Positions 1 through 10,129 of a stretch of DNA of 54,060 nt are shown piece by piece; the first letter of the stretch is position 1, and the number at the start of each line of letters is the position of its first letter. Source of the stretch: an uncultured Schlesneria sp. GTDB taxonomy: Bacteria > Planctomycetota > Planctomycetia > Planctomycetales > Planctomycetaceae. A program made the translations under genes and the position numbers. The stretch is from NCBI GenBank assembly GCA_903899985.1, contig CAIULL010000270.1, positions 1-54,060 of the forward strand. The letters are read 5' to 3'. Under the pieces are notes generated by a model. The model was not told the DNA's origin. It searched no databases and saw only the letters and a program-made list of their open reading frames with translations.

Positions 1-807
1 CTTGTATAATAACTTCGTGGTCAACTCGGTTCCCCTGATCAAACAGTTTGCAACACCGTTTCTCAGGCACGATTTGACCACATTTTCATTCTCCTTTCAC
101 CGCAATCACTTACGCTGCGCACCTTGTTTGTCGTTGAACCACAGAAACGACGGCCCAACGATCAGAGACGTCGGTTGAAAAACCGGGTTCGGAACTGAAA
201 TCAGAATCAGGATCGACCCATTCCGTAGTTCTAAAATTCAACGAAAATCACTCCAGGAAAAAGAGAGCCGTGAGAATGTTCCCTCTTGATGATGCGCACA
301 GTGTGTTCACTAATCTGAACATCTTTCTCAGCAAACTTTTGTTCGTACCTAACTTACGTTGACACTTGGACGCAATAAATATTCTGAAAAAGTGCTGGAA
401 ACACTTTCAGAGGCTACTACACTCTTCCCGTCGGTCAGCCGCAGGAAAGCAATGCTGACGCAAATCATTGAGCTCTGGTCAACGCAAAACGTGTGTCAGA
501 CACAGTGTTTTGCCCTCCAGAATTCGCGGTTTTGCGTAGAACCGAGACGACTCTACGAACCTGAAAACCTCCCGCGCCGAGGTATCCACGTTCGTTGAAC
601 GACTTGAGGACAAACGTTCACACCGTCTTCAAGTGTTCTACCCCGAGGAAACGCTGCGCTCGAGGTACGTCGACGGACATTTGCAGATGACCCTGCCTTA
701 TTATTTAAGCAATAAGTAAAACAATGAGATCCCGATCGGACGAGCCGCATTGCGTGCCCTGTCGATGATCAATTACGTACCTTACTGAAAATGGAGATAG
801 ACGCAAA
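1..807. other. Left-edge region without a recognisable gene
   Basis: I see no convincing coding sequence here. Short open frames exist on both strands, for example 359-598 (+) and 553-750 (-), but they have no good ribosome binding site, no recognisable motif and rather random residue composition. The base composition is relatively AT-rich up to about 420. The right part may hold the promoter of the small ORF at 808, but no clear -35/-10 pair could be assigned. Confidence 0.5.
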
Positions 808-1038
808 ATGCAACAAAACTGGAATGAAGATCAAGACAGAGCTGATTCCTACCGAAAAGTGAAATCAAAAACACTTGGCCGGATCGTGGAACACTGCTTC
901 GCGCACGTGAAAAAACACCGCATTCTTCCCCGTAGTTGCGGGAAAAGACTTGATCGAACCAACGTCGATCCAGGTTTGGCAGTAATCCTTCACTTTATGC
1001 GAGCAATTCAAAAACGGATCCAGCCCCTGAATAACTGA
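808..1038 (+). CDS. Small hypothetical protein, 76 aa
   Basis: This is a small basic protein rich in Arg, Lys and His with two Cys (C31, C44). It has no signal peptide or membrane segment and I do not recognise a family. Two things support it as a real gene. A GGAG lies about 12 bases before the ATG, which is a little far. A perfect 10-bp stem-loop follows 27 bases after the stop codon and could end transcription. Against it: the length is marginal, no domain is visible, and the next gene runs convergently. Treat it as a possible gene of unknown function. Confidence 0.35.
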   Translation: MQQNWNEDQDRADSYRKVKSKTLGRIVEHCFAHVKKHRILPRSCGKRLDRTNVDPGLAVILHFMRAIQKRIQPLNN

Positions 1039-1065
1039 CTTGAAGCAGCCAGTTGATCGGTTTTT

Positions 1066-1088
1066 CGAGGAGGCTTGCAGCCTCCTCG
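1066..1088. terminator. Stem-loop between convergent genes
   Basis: A perfect 10-bp inverted repeat, CGAGGAGGCT / AGCCTCCTCG, has a 3-nt loop TGC. It lies between the end of the small plus-strand ORF and the end of the minus-strand gene at 1156. A run of five T lies just to its left and a TTCATTT tract to its right. It could therefore act as a bidirectional terminator, though the plus-strand U-tract is imperfect. Confidence 0.55.
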
Positions 1089-1155
1089 TTCATTTCATCA
1101 GCTGTCAGCCGCTGCGACCTGTCGCGACAAATTGCGAAGAACAAGGCGCTGAGTA

Positions 1156-3477
1156 TTATCGAGTCGGTCGGCGAATTGGCCGCTCGACGTTCATCAGTCG
1201 CGTGACGTCGAACTCCTTCCCTTTCAGGATGGCGAACTGTTCAAGCTGCTCTTTCGTCAGCAGCTTCGTGACCTTTTCATTCTGTTCACTGGTCAATTTC
1301 GCCAGCACCTCGCGTGGATCTGCGTCGCCATCTGCCGGAGGAGCTGGTTGAAAAAGTTTGTTCTTCAGTTCGCGATATTCATTCAAAACGCTATCGATTT
1401 GCTGCTTCTGTTCGCCCTTGATTGCCAGAGCGTCAACGACTTCGGCCTCGCCGAGCGCCGTGGATTGCAATGACTGCCAGTAAATCTGTTGCAGGCGTTG
1501 AAATTGGACCGGGGTGATCGCGGCTTTCAGTTGTGGAAGGAACTCAGCCGTTTTGGTGTGCCATAACTCGGTCAGTTTCACGAGTTCCTGCTGACGAGCC
1601 TCGGCCGTTTGGCCAGGAAATCTCATGATTCCGAAAGGAGGCATCGCGGCTTCCTGGTAATTCACCAGGCGACCGCCAGAATCACGTTCGATCAGGCGTA
1701 TCCGAAATCCACCTCCAGCCTGAATCCATGACTTGCCAAACTGTTGTCTGATTTCCAGGACCTTGGCAACGGCATCCTGACTCAATCCCAAGTCATCTTG
1801 AACTGCCTGAATCGACAGCAATGAAAAAATTCCATCACCGCCGCCGGTATTTCCCTGATTGACCATTGCGCCGATTCTTCGTCCGGATGCGCCGATTCCA
1901 CCCGGTAGTGGTCCGCGCCCAGGACCGGCCATCGGTTGCCCACCTGGCCCAAACGGTGGAACCATCAGTCGCGGACGAGTCAGGTCCAGCGTGCGGACCT
2001 CGTTAAGATCAAATGGCTTTCCTTTCATCGCAGCCAATTGATCGAGTTGAGCTTTCGTCAGGACAGCATCGACTTTTGCATCATGTTCGCTGACGAGTCC
2101 CGCGATTTTTTCCAGGATTCCTCCTGCTGCTGGATCGTCGACACCAGGACGGGGTTGAAGGGGGAGCGAGGCCTCCAGCAGCGCCAATCGCTGCGCTTGA
2201 TATTCTTCCGTGATCGCCTCGATCCGAGCCTGCTGTTCTTGAGTGATCCCCAGTACTGCGACCACTTCCGGGTCAAAGTAGGCTGCCGTCCCGATCGTCT
2301 GAATGTGAATCTGCTGCAAGCGGCTGAACTGCTCGGCGGTCAGAGCCTGCCTTAGTTCTGGCAGATGCTTGGCGATCGCAGCATTCCACTGCCCGAAATC
2401 CCAGTCTGACGGTGTCGGTTCATTGAATGAAACGTTCCGCCCGTCGGCCAGCCGGGTACTCATGCGCGTCCAGGCACCGGAATCGCGTCGCGTTACAAAA
2501 AAGGCACCACTGATCTCATGGATTTTCTTTCCTGTATCTTCGCTCAAACACAGTTCCTTCTGAACGGCACCGTTACTCGCAAGGCTGAGGATTGAAGCGC
2601 CTGGACCAAACCACCCGAACGTTCGCCGGGGTCCGCGAGAGACCAGCTTCGTCAAATCAAACGGCTTCCCTTCCAAAGCCATCAACTTATCCTGCTGTTC
2701 TTTCGTCAGGATCGCCCTGGCCTTTTTATCCCGTTCATGAAGTGATTGTTGATATCTGGCGAACGAAACCCCCGTACGCATCATCATCTGCTCTGGCATG
2801 GAATACTCGAGATTGATCTCCCCGATCTGCTTGACCTGATCGGCTGTGAGTTCCAGGGTTTTCGCCAATCCCTGTTCATAGATCAGCGCCTCGGAGCCGT
2901 AGACCTGTCGGGCAATTTGATGTAATCGATCGAGCTGCTCAGGAGTGAAAACTGCTTTGATCTGCGGAATGATCGACTCGTCAGCCTTTTTGGCTGTGGC
3001 TATTTTTTCGATAATGCGCTTTCCTCGCTCTTCGGGCGACAGGTCCCGTAGATTTTCCATCTCCGGTCGGTCAAATGGACCGCCTCGTCCTCTCATCGTA
3101 TCCAGCTCGTAGCAATATTTTTCAATCAGGCTGTGAACCTTGATGGAGCTGGCGTTGTCGAGTCCGATTTCATTTCGCACCGCTTGTTGAGCGGCCACGA
3201 AAAAGATTCCCCCCTCTTTACCAATCAGGATCCGCCGTCCCCCTTCGCGAAAAGCCAGCCCTGATGCGGGTTCGATTGCCGCCCCAGGTTTGGCAGCCTC
3301 CTGAGCAAACAACGCGAAGTCATCGAAGGCCATCAAACCGAGGGCGATGACGAATCCCGCAATCAGTTTCTGAACGACAAATTGCGAAGCGATTTCCCGC
3401 CGCGTTTTCCAGGAGGACGTATTCGGAATGATTGAGTTCGGGACACCAGTCTGATCGTGGATCGCTCTCGTTTGCAT
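1156..3477 (-). CDS. Secreted protein with three LTxxQ-type helical repeats, 773 aa
   Basis: A long n-region followed by a hydrophobic stretch (about residues 36-58, ending near FALFAQ) suggests a Sec signal peptide. The mature part shows three divergent units of about 200 residues. Each opens with a short hydrophobic segment and 'V..ELGL' or similar, continues through charged helices with an 'LT.EQ..RL.QI' element, and closes on 'LTKEQ.D.L..LKGKPFD'. The closing signatures read MALEGKPFDL, AAMKGKPFDL and AILKGKEFDV. The 'LTxEQ' spacing recalls the LTxxQ motif of CpxP/Spy-like periplasmic helical proteins, but no specific function can be assigned. A Pro/Gly-rich linker separates units 2 and 3. 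An AAAGG lies upstream of the ATG. It stands alone, upstream of and divergent from the UspA gene. Confidence 0.85.
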   Translation of the reverse strand: MQTRAIHDQTGVPNSIIPNTSSWKTRREIASQFVVQKLIAGFVIALGLMAFDDFALFAQEAAKPGAAIEPASGLAFREGGRRILIGKEGGIFFVAAQQAVRNEIGLDNASSIKVHSLIEKYCYELDTMRGRGGPFDRPEMENLRDLSPEERGKRIIEKIATAKKADESIIPQIKAVFTPEQLDRLHQIARQVYGSEALIYEQGLAKTLELTADQVKQIGEINLEYSMPEQMMMRTGVSFARYQQSLHERDKKARAILTKEQQDKLMALEGKPFDLTKLVSRGPRRTFGWFGPGASILSLASNGAVQKELCLSEDTGKKIHEISGAFFVTRRDSGAWTRMSTRLADGRNVSFNEPTPSDWDFGQWNAAIAKHLPELRQALTAEQFSRLQQIHIQTIGTAAYFDPEVVAVLGITQEQQARIEAITEEYQAQRLALLEASLPLQPRPGVDDPAAGGILEKIAGLVSEHDAKVDAVLTKAQLDQLAAMKGKPFDLNEVRTLDLTRPRLMVPPFGPGGQPMAGPGRGPLPGGIGASGRRIGAMVNQGNTGGGDGIFSLLSIQAVQDDLGLSQDAVAKVLEIRQQFGKSWIQAGGGFRIRLIERDSGGRLVNYQEAAMPPFGIMRFPGQTAEARQQELVKLTELWHTKTAEFLPQLKAAITPVQFQRLQQIYWQSLQSTALGEAEVVDALAIKGEQKQQIDSVLNEYRELKNKLFQPAPPADGDADPREVLAKLTSEQNEKVTKLLTKEQLEQFAILKGKEFDVTRLMNVERPIRRPTR

Positions 3478-3746
3478 TCATAGCGCCTTTGAATTGTTGT
3501 GGGATTGACGAGAGATTTGAATCAAATGTGTTAGGAAAGATTCTAAACAATTCACCTTATTTTCAGATGAAATGCAAATCTACGACCAAAAATCAATCTT
3601 CCTGCTGAGCACAACTGATCAGGACAGTGTCATCGCCATGACTGACAACAACTTGATATGCTTGGGTTAGAACTTATCCTCCACGCTCTCTGTTCGGAGG
3701 GTGACAAGTTCCGTTTGAATCGTTAATAACGTCAAAGGAGAATCTC

Positions 3747-4175
3747 GTGATCCCTCGCTTTCGACATATTCTGATTCCGCTTGATTTCACGGAAAAGAAC
3801 CTCGCTGCATTGAATATCGCGTTCGACATGGCCGTTGTGAATCGTGCTGTCACGACGTTGCTACACGTTGTGGAAGAAATTCAAGGTGATCAGGATGCCG
3901 AAGCTCAGCAATTCTACGACGGACTTCGTCAACGAGCGGACTCAGAATTGGAAACACTTTCGCAGCGATTTGACGAAGCGGACCTGATCGTGGAACGCAA
4001 AGTCCGGATTGGAAAACGACTCACCGAAATCGTCGTTCATTCGGCTGAGCATAATGTGGATCTGATCGTGATGAGTTCCCACGAACCCGATTTGACGAAA
4101 CCACTCGAAACCTGGAATACACTGAGCTATCAGGTTTCTGTTCTGTGCTCTTGCCCGGTGCTGCTGGTGAAGTGA
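3747..4175 (+). CDS. Universal stress protein (UspA family)
   Basis: This is a single Usp domain of 142 aa, the usual length. It starts with the typical 'ILIPLDF' strand (residues 8-14) and ends with 'CPVLLVK'. 'DLIVMSSHEP' marks the central strand. The G-x2-G-x9-G(S/T) loop of ATP-binding members is not visible after MSSHEP, so it looks like a non-ATP-binding member. The start codon is GTG at 3747, chosen because AAGGAG lies six bases upstream. Family members are cytoplasmic stress-response proteins. It precedes the cytochrome/DUF1549 operon by 89 bases and is probably a separate unit. Confidence 0.9.
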   Translation: MIPRFRHILIPLDFTEKNLAALNIAFDMAVVNRAVTTLLHVVEEIQGDQDAEAQQFYDGLRQRADSELETLSQRFDEADLIVERKVRIGKRLTEIVVHSAEHNVDLIVMSSHEPDLTKPLETWNTLSYQVSVLCSCPVLLVK

Positions 4176-4264
4176 CATGTTGTTATCCACCATTCCTTCA
4201 TTAGATTATCATGGAACAGGAATGTGTGATGTCGAACTGAGCATCTGAAGGGGCAGGTTAACCG

Positions 4265-7200
4265 ATGTTCTCGAAGGAGATTTTACTGCTCTTCGGTCTG
4301 TTCTCTGCAGATCCAGCACCAAAATTCGATGAGCATATCATTCCGCTATTGAAGCGGCATTGCGTGAAATGTCATGGGCCGGTGACTGCCGAGGCGCGAC
4401 TTAATCTGAGCACTCCGGCAGCGATGCTGCGCGGCGGTGAAAATGGTCCGGTGCTGCGACCGCATGATCTCGATGCCAGTCCCCTATGGAAACGCATCGC
4501 CGCCAACGAAATGCCGCCGGAAGACCCATTGTCAACGGACGAGAAATCGTTGATTCGTGCCTGGATCGAGCACGGAGCACCGGGTTTGCCAACCGCCGCC
4601 GCACTGGCTGCAACGGGGGACGGGCATTGGGCATTTCAAAAGTTGATGCCACAGAACGCTCCCGAAGTGACGCAGATGTTATTACCGCGCAGTGCCATCG
4701 ACCGGTTCATTCAAGCGGACCTGGAAAACGACGGACTATCTCTCGGTCCGACCGCTGACCGGCAGACGCTGATTCGCCGTCTAAGTTACGATCTTCTCGG
4801 TCTCCCCCCGACCACCACGGAGCTGCAGGACTTTTTGAATGACGGCTCTCCGGACGCGGTGGAGCGGCTGGTTGATCGGTATCTCGCCTCGCCCCACTAC
4901 GGAGAACGAATCGGCAAGGTGTGGCTCGACGCCGCCGGCTACGCTGATTCGAACGGTTACTTCAACGCGGACAGCGACCGGCCGCTGGCTTTTCGGTATC
5001 GCGATTACGTGATCCGCTCGATCAACGCCGACAAGCCCTTCGATCGATTCGTGCGGGAGCAACTGGCTGGCGATGAATTGATCGGCTGGACGCCCGACAT
5101 GCCGATTACTGATGAGGTGATCGATGCCCTGATCGCGACGCACTTTCTGCGGAACGGCCAGGACGGGTCGGGCGAAAGCGACGGTAATCCGGACGAGGTG
5201 CGTGCTGACCGGTACTACACCATCGAAGGGACGATGCAGATCACAGCGACATCGCTACTCGGTTTGACGATTCAATGCGCCAAATGCCACGAACACAAAT
5301 TCGAGCCGATTCCTCATCGTGAATACTACCAGTTCCAGGCAGTCATTGCGGGCGTGTTTCACCACGAAAACTGGATCAAGCCGAATGAGCGATTCGTGCT
5401 TGCACCGCTACCAGCCGAACGAGCAGCCTGGGAAGTTCGCCTGGCGGCGGCGGACGAACAGGCACAGCAAGCGAAGCAAAAACTGGAGGAATGGCTCACG
5501 AGCCACCGTCCGCGCGGAAAGATCGTCTGGAGCGATGACTTTGACGGGCCGCCGGAATCCCTCGCGGAACGCTGGAGCCCCAAAGCTCCCGACGACGACG
5601 CCTCCGGCGGCGAACCGGCGGTCGCGCTGAATTCCGATGTGGCACCCGGCGCACGGATCGCGCAGGGACAGCTGCAAGTGTTGGAAGCGGGCACGGCGGG
5701 GAGCCGGTGGCTGGTGACAAAGCAGAAATTCGATTGGACACCGGACACGGTGGGTGCGGCGATCCAAGTCACCTTCGATCTGATCGACCGCCGCGTTGAT
5801 CCAAGCGGTACGCCCGCAGAACGGACTGCCTACTACATCGCCGCGCATGACTTCGATGACAGCGGCGCGAAACCCGGCGGGAATCTTCTGATCGATGGAA
5901 ATCCAGCGACCAGCACCACCGTATATCTCGATTATCCAGGAACTGATCAGAAGCAGCTCGGTGAGATCGGCACGACCCCTTATGCGGGGGGACGCAATTA
6001 CGGTGTCCGGATCACCCATCAGCAGGATAGAAAATTCTTGCTGGAGCATCTTGTGGACGGTGTTCCGGAAGAGAAAACACTGACGTTCACGGCGGACCAG
6101 TTGCCGGATGGGGCATTCGGTTACGAATTCTGCTGCGGACGAAGTTATATCGTCGATAATGTCGTAGTCGAAACGTTCGATCAGCCTCAGGAGATTGAGA
6201 CCCTCGCCGAATTCCTGAAGAACGTGCAACCGTTACGAAATTCGCTGAGCGACGCGGCAAAACAGATTGCAGCATTGAAGAATAATCCGCCGGGCAAGCT
6301 CCCGTGGGCCGTCGATCTGACGCCAAACCCGCCGTCAGTGCAGTGGCTCAACCGGGGTGATTATGGTTCCCATAAGGAGCCCGTCGGCGCAGGACCGTTC
6401 AGCGCCTTATGTGACGATGACAAAGCCTGGCCTGATACGCCGGCGGAAAACGCCCGTACCACAGGACGCAGGCTGGCGTGGGCAACATGGGTCACCCAAC
6501 CCGGCTCGCGACCTGCCTCATTAGTCGCTCGCGTCCAAGCCAATCGCTTCTGGCAGCATCATTTCGGTTTCGGAATCGTCGAAACGCCAGACAATTTTGG
6601 TTTAAGCGGATCTCCCCCCACGCATCCCGCACTGCTCGATTGGCTGTCGGGCGAATTTGTGCGAACAGATTGGAGCGTCAAATCGCTGCAGCGGCGGATT
6701 GTCACGTCGCAGGCCTACCTTCAAACCAGTCGAGCCTTTGGGGAGCAGTTGAATACCGATCCAGACGGACGACGGTACACGCGTGCTCCGGTTCGGCGTC
6801 TGGATGCCGAGGCCATTCGCGATACCTTGCTGTTCCACGCGGGAATACTGAATGATCAACTCTACGGACCCTACATCAAGACGGACCGTGCCGGAAACGG
6901 CGAAGTGATCGTGCCGGAAAAGAATCTCGATTTCGCTCGACGTTCGGTCTATCTGTATCAGCGGCGTACGCAAGTCGTCAGCATGCTCCAGATTTTCGAT
7001 GCTCCGACGATCGTGTTCAACAGCGTCCGCCGCACTCCGACGACGATCCCCCTGCAGTCGCTCAATCTGCTCAATTCAGAATTCGTCACGAAGCGTATGC
7101 TCGAATTCACTCAGCAGGTGTTTGCCGACAAACGGACGGATGATGAAAGGCTGCAAAACGTGTTTGTCAGATTATGGGGCCGAACTCCCACGGCTGATGA

Positions 7201-7333
7201 ATCCTCAGCCGCGCAGAAATTTCTAACGACGCAAATTGCCGAGCGTGGCGGCTCGCCTGAAGCAACACGGCAAGCCTGGCTGGATCTGCACCAGATGTTA
7301 TTCGCCGCCAGTGCGGCGCTTTATCTCGAATAG
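4265..7333 (+). CDS. PSCyt1-DUF1549-DUF1553 protein with beta-sandwich insert, 1022 aa
   Basis: A short hydrophobic N-terminus leads to a planctomycete cytochrome c-like domain with the haem motif CVKCH (residues 33-37). DUF1549 follows ('DRFIQADLE', 'LRRLSYDLLGLPPT', 'YGERIGKVWLD') and includes a second CxxCH-type element, QCAKCHEHK. Residues of about 420-640 ('IVWSDDFDG' to 'VDNVVVETF') look like an inserted concanavalin/LamG-type carbohydrate-binding fold. DUF1553 closes the protein ('RVQANRFWQHHFG', 'RRSVYLYQRR'). The family is abundant in planctomycetes and is inferred to be an exported redox or degradative protein, with no proven reaction. A DUF1501 gene follows after 9 bases, so the two form an operon. 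Confidence 0.93.
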   Translation: MFSKEILLLFGLFSADPAPKFDEHIIPLLKRHCVKCHGPVTAEARLNLSTPAAMLRGGENGPVLRPHDLDASPLWKRIAANEMPPEDPLSTDEKSLIRAWIEHGAPGLPTAAALAATGDGHWAFQKLMPQNAPEVTQMLLPRSAIDRFIQADLENDGLSLGPTADRQTLIRRLSYDLLGLPPTTTELQDFLNDGSPDAVERLVDRYLASPHYGERIGKVWLDAAGYADSNGYFNADSDRPLAFRYRDYVIRSINADKPFDRFVREQLAGDELIGWTPDMPITDEVIDALIATHFLRNGQDGSGESDGNPDEVRADRYYTIEGTMQITATSLLGLTIQCAKCHEHKFEPIPHREYYQFQAVIAGVFHHENWIKPNERFVLAPLPAERAAWEVRLAAADEQAQQAKQKLEEWLTSHRPRGKIVWSDDFDGPPESLAERWSPKAPDDDASGGEPAVALNSDVAPGARIAQGQLQVLEAGTAGSRWLVTKQKFDWTPDTVGAAIQVTFDLIDRRVDPSGTPAERTAYYIAAHDFDDSGAKPGGNLLIDGNPATSTTVYLDYPGTDQKQLGEIGTTPYAGGRNYGVRITHQQDRKFLLEHLVDGVPEEKTLTFTADQLPDGAFGYEFCCGRSYIVDNVVVETFDQPQEIETLAEFLKNVQPLRNSLSDAAKQIAALKNNPPGKLPWAVDLTPNPPSVQWLNRGDYGSHKEPVGAGPFSALCDDDKAWPDTPAENARTTGRRLAWATWVTQPGSRPASLVARVQANRFWQHHFGFGIVETPDNFGLSGSPPTHPALLDWLSGEFVRTDWSVKSLQRRIVTSQAYLQTSRAFGEQLNTDPDGRRYTRAPVRRLDAEAIRDTLLFHAGILNDQLYGPYIKTDRAGNGEVIVPEKNLDFARRSVYLYQRRTQVVSMLQIFDAPTIVFNSVRRTPTTIPLQSLNLLNSEFVTKRMLEFTQQVFADKRTDDERLQNVFVRLWGRTPTADESSAAQKFLTTQIAERGGSPEATRQAWLDLHQMLFAASAALYLE

Positions 7334-7342
7334 GAGATCCCA

Positions 7343-8752
7343 ATGCACGACTCGACTTGGAAACTGAATCGCCGAGCATTTCTCGCCTCACACGCCGGCG
7401 GTTTGGGAGCTCTCGCACTCACCAGCCTGTTGCACGACGACAAATTGAATGCAGAGGAAGCGCGCCGGCATGCGGCGGTCACACTAAAGCCAAAAGCGAA
7501 GGCGGTCATCTGCCTGTTTCAACACGGTGGGCCAAGTCAGATTGATTTGTTCGACGAAAAGCCGTTGCTCAGGAAATATCACGGCAAACCTTATCCCGGC
7601 GGGGCGCTCGAAACGCATTTCGACAAGCAGGCTGGAAATGTCCTTGGCAGTCCGTTCAAGTTCATGCCGTACGGGCAGTCTGGAATCGAGATGTGTGAAC
7701 ATCTCCCCTGCACCGGCGCGATCGCCGACGAAATCTGCCTGGTCCGCTCGATGAACACAGAGTCGGTCGACCACGAACAGGCGCTGCGAGCGATCCACGG
7801 CGGCAAACTGATCGCCGGCATGCCGACCTTGGGTTCGTGGGTGACTTACGGTCTGGGAACTGAAAATGCGAACCTGCCAGCCTACGTCGTCCTGGGGGAT
7901 CCCGGCGGTTTGCCGGTCGACGGCGAGCGAAACTGGTCGTCGGGCTGGTTGCCTGCCGTGTATCAAGGCGTGCCGTTCCGATCAGGGCCAAGTCCCGTGT
8001 TCAACCTGCAATCGCCCGACGGTGTGACCGGAAAAATGCGAAGGAATCAGCTCGACCTCTTGGCCTCGTTCAATCAAAGTTTTTTGAATCGCCACCCGGA
8101 GAAATCAGACCTTGCAGCACGAATCACGAATTTCGAAGTGGCTGCCAGGATGCAGCTCGCCGTGCCGGAAGCGCTCGACCTCACGCAGGAATCTGAAGAA
8201 ACGCAGAAACTTTACGGTCTCGACCGCCCCGAATCGGAAGAGTACGGCCGACGGTGCCTGACGGCACGGCGGCTCGTGGAACGGGGTGTTCGCTTCGTGC
8301 AGATTTTCATGTCGGGCCAGCCGTGGGATACACACAGCAAGAACGCTGAGCAACTGACGAAACTCTGCCAGCGGACCGACCGACCGAGCGCAGCACTCGT
8401 GCAGGATTTGAAGCAGCGCGGACTGCTCGACGACACGATTGTAATGTGGACGGGTGAATTCGGGCGTCTACCGATTTCCCAGGGTCCTGACGGACGCGAC
8501 CACAACCGTCGAGCATTTTCGCTCTGGCTGGCCGGCGGCGGCTTCCGCAAAGGCTACGCGCACGGAGCCACCGACGACTTCGGTTATGAATCCGTCAAAG
8601 ACGTGGTCACGGTACATGATCTCCACGCAACGCTGCTGACAAATCTGGGGATCGATCATCGCCGTCTCACATATCCGATGGATGGCCGCGAAGCCAGCCT
8701 CACCGACGCGGAAGTCACCAAGTGCCGAGTCGTGGAAGCCCTGCTGGCGTGA
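7343..8752 (+). CDS. DUF1501 protein (sulfatase/phosphatase-like), Tat-exported
   Basis: This 469-aa protein begins with a twin-arginine segment (NRRAFLASHAGG) and a hydrophobic stretch, so Tat export is likely. It has the DUF1501 landmarks in order: 'HGGPSQIDLFD' (about residues 56-66), 'WDTHSK', 'GEFGRLP' and 'GRDHNR'. These resemble the metal-site blocks of the alkaline phosphatase/sulfatase fold, but the substrate is unknown. AGGAGA lies just before the ATG. It is the second gene of the operon with the cytochrome/DUF1549/DUF1553 protein. Planctomycetes keep such pairs together, which suggests the two products act together outside the cytoplasm. Confidence 0.93.
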   Translation: MHDSTWKLNRRAFLASHAGGLGALALTSLLHDDKLNAEEARRHAAVTLKPKAKAVICLFQHGGPSQIDLFDEKPLLRKYHGKPYPGGALETHFDKQAGNVLGSPFKFMPYGQSGIEMCEHLPCTGAIADEICLVRSMNTESVDHEQALRAIHGGKLIAGMPTLGSWVTYGLGTENANLPAYVVLGDPGGLPVDGERNWSSGWLPAVYQGVPFRSGPSPVFNLQSPDGVTGKMRRNQLDLLASFNQSFLNRHPEKSDLAARITNFEVAARMQLAVPEALDLTQESEETQKLYGLDRPESEEYGRRCLTARRLVERGVRFVQIFMSGQPWDTHSKNAEQLTKLCQRTDRPSAALVQDLKQRGLLDDTIVMWTGEFGRLPISQGPDGRDHNRRAFSLWLAGGGFRKGYAHGATDDFGYESVKDVVTVHDLHATLLTNLGIDHRRLTYPMDGREASLTDAEVTKCRVVEALLA

Positions 8753-9036
8753 GTCGCCGATTCCACGAATTCGATGGCGAGACTTGATCACGCGACCATC
8801 AAGCGTGAGCAAGAACACATCAATGCAACGAGACATGAGTTGTCGATCGAGCGCCTTCCAGTAGAACCAGTTCGTGGGACAACAAGTGGATTTCCTTACT
8901 CAATCGGCCAAAGCTTCCGTGTTGAACCTCAAACATAAGCGGCTCGGGCAACGGGAGACATTCCGATTTAAGATCAACCTCGCGGGCCGAAAATCGTCGA
9001 TCTGTCTGGTTCGGGTTCGACCGCCTGGTTTATGCC

Positions 9037-9720
9037 TCATCGAGCGAGTAAATCAGGTTTTCCGCCATAAATCCGTATCAGAGCGGTAAATGCCTCAACG
9101 ATTTGTTTTTTCGAGGCATCAGAGCTGAATTCGAGCTGCACAGAATTCGTGGTCACCTTGTCAACTTTGCCTTTTCTCGTGAGATCGTGTTGTTTCGAAC
9201 AAACTTCAATCAACCGTTTGTTATCTGTTGTGAAGAGTGCCACGAAGTCGTTGCTCCCGTTGACTCTCTCGGGGTTGAGGTCTTCCATTGAAAGAGTCGT
9301 CTGCTTGTAGCTTGCTTTCGTCTTGTCCCATTCCCGAAAAACCAATTTGCCGCTTGCGATGTCGATCCAACTCTGATCCTTCGGACGTGTTTTCAAAAGC
9401 TCAGCGAATGCCATGTCGAAATCAGGGTCGAGATGCGCCAATGAAGAATCATCTGGATTCACCTGGATGCGGACGAACGCAAGAAGACTTTCCTCATCAG
9501 CGGGCCGTGCGTTGGAATTGGTGGGGTCGTGCGATTTGACAAATTCAGTTTTTTGATCCTGTACCCACGACTCCAGTTGCTCTATACGCGACCGCATTTC
9601 GGCGAGTTCCCGAGACTGTTCACGTCCACCGCAACCGGATGTGCAGACGACAATTGTCACCAGCAGACACCAGCTGCGAAATGCCGGGTAAGACGTGAGG
9701 CCATGACTGTTTAGGGGCAT
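9037..9720 (-). CDS. Hypothetical lipoprotein, 227 aa
   Basis: The N-terminus has a hydrophobic core and a lipobox-like TSGC (Cys about residue 30), followed by GG and charged residues, so a lipid-anchored envelope protein is likely. Residues of about 35-60 form a short heptad-rich helix ('LAEMRSRIEQLESWVQDQ'). The rest is a soluble alpha/beta-looking domain with 'DPDFDMAFAELLKTRPKDQSW'. I do not recognise the family. It is isolated: 284 bases to the DUF1501 gene on one side and about 410 to the next gene on the other. Confidence 0.75.
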   Translation of the reverse strand: MPLNSHGLTSYPAFRSWCLLVTIVVCTSGCGGREQSRELAEMRSRIEQLESWVQDQKTEFVKSHDPTNSNARPADEESLLAFVRIQVNPDDSSLAHLDPDFDMAFAELLKTRPKDQSWIDIASGKLVFREWDKTKASYKQTTLSMEDLNPERVNGSNDFVALFTTDNKRLIEVCSKQHDLTRKGKVDKVTTNSVQLEFSSDASKKQIVEAFTALIRIYGGKPDLLAR

Positions 9721-10129
9721 TCGCGTTTCTCGCTTACGGAGTTGATTGGCATAACAAATAACTTAACCAGCAGATTATTCGTCGTCCGTGTTGCATGCCT
9801 TGAGATTCATCACGGCCTTCTGAAATGAAGACGCCTATCGAATAAGTATTGATCAATACCTAATTATTTGCAGGCTGGTCTGTGTCGAACCAGTGCGGAT
9901 TGCTAGATCGATCGTTTCTAAGTCCACAGTCCGATGATGAGATTCTTCCAACAGGACAATTTTACTGTGGCGTAGACTCCCACGCCAGAACACGGCCTGT
10001 CAGCGTCGTCACAACCAGGCGTATCTGAATCGATTCGTCGAACAACGTTGCGATGAGCGATGATTCATCGCTTTGCGACATTCATCATGAAAGTGCCTGG
10101 GCCGGCGGCAGGACTTTCGAACAACAGTG
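9721..10129. other. Intergenic region with a perfect palindrome
   Basis: No gene is seen. The stretch lies upstream of the lipoprotein gene (minus strand) and downstream of the enolase-like gene, also on the minus strand. The only notable item is the 14-bp palindrome at 9846-9859, which is listed separately. Confidence 0.5.
9846..9859. promoter_or_regulatory. 14-bp perfect palindrome, possible operator
   Basis: GTATTGATCAATAC is a perfect dyad in an AT-rich setting about 130 bases upstream of the lipoprotein start codon. It could be a repressor site, but no regulator lies nearby and the distance from the gene is large. This is inference from symmetry alone. Confidence 0.25.

Noticed and set aside
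5408-6229. 273-codon minus-strand frame
   Set aside because: It lies wholly inside the cytochrome/DUF1549 gene in the opposite direction and shows no family features.
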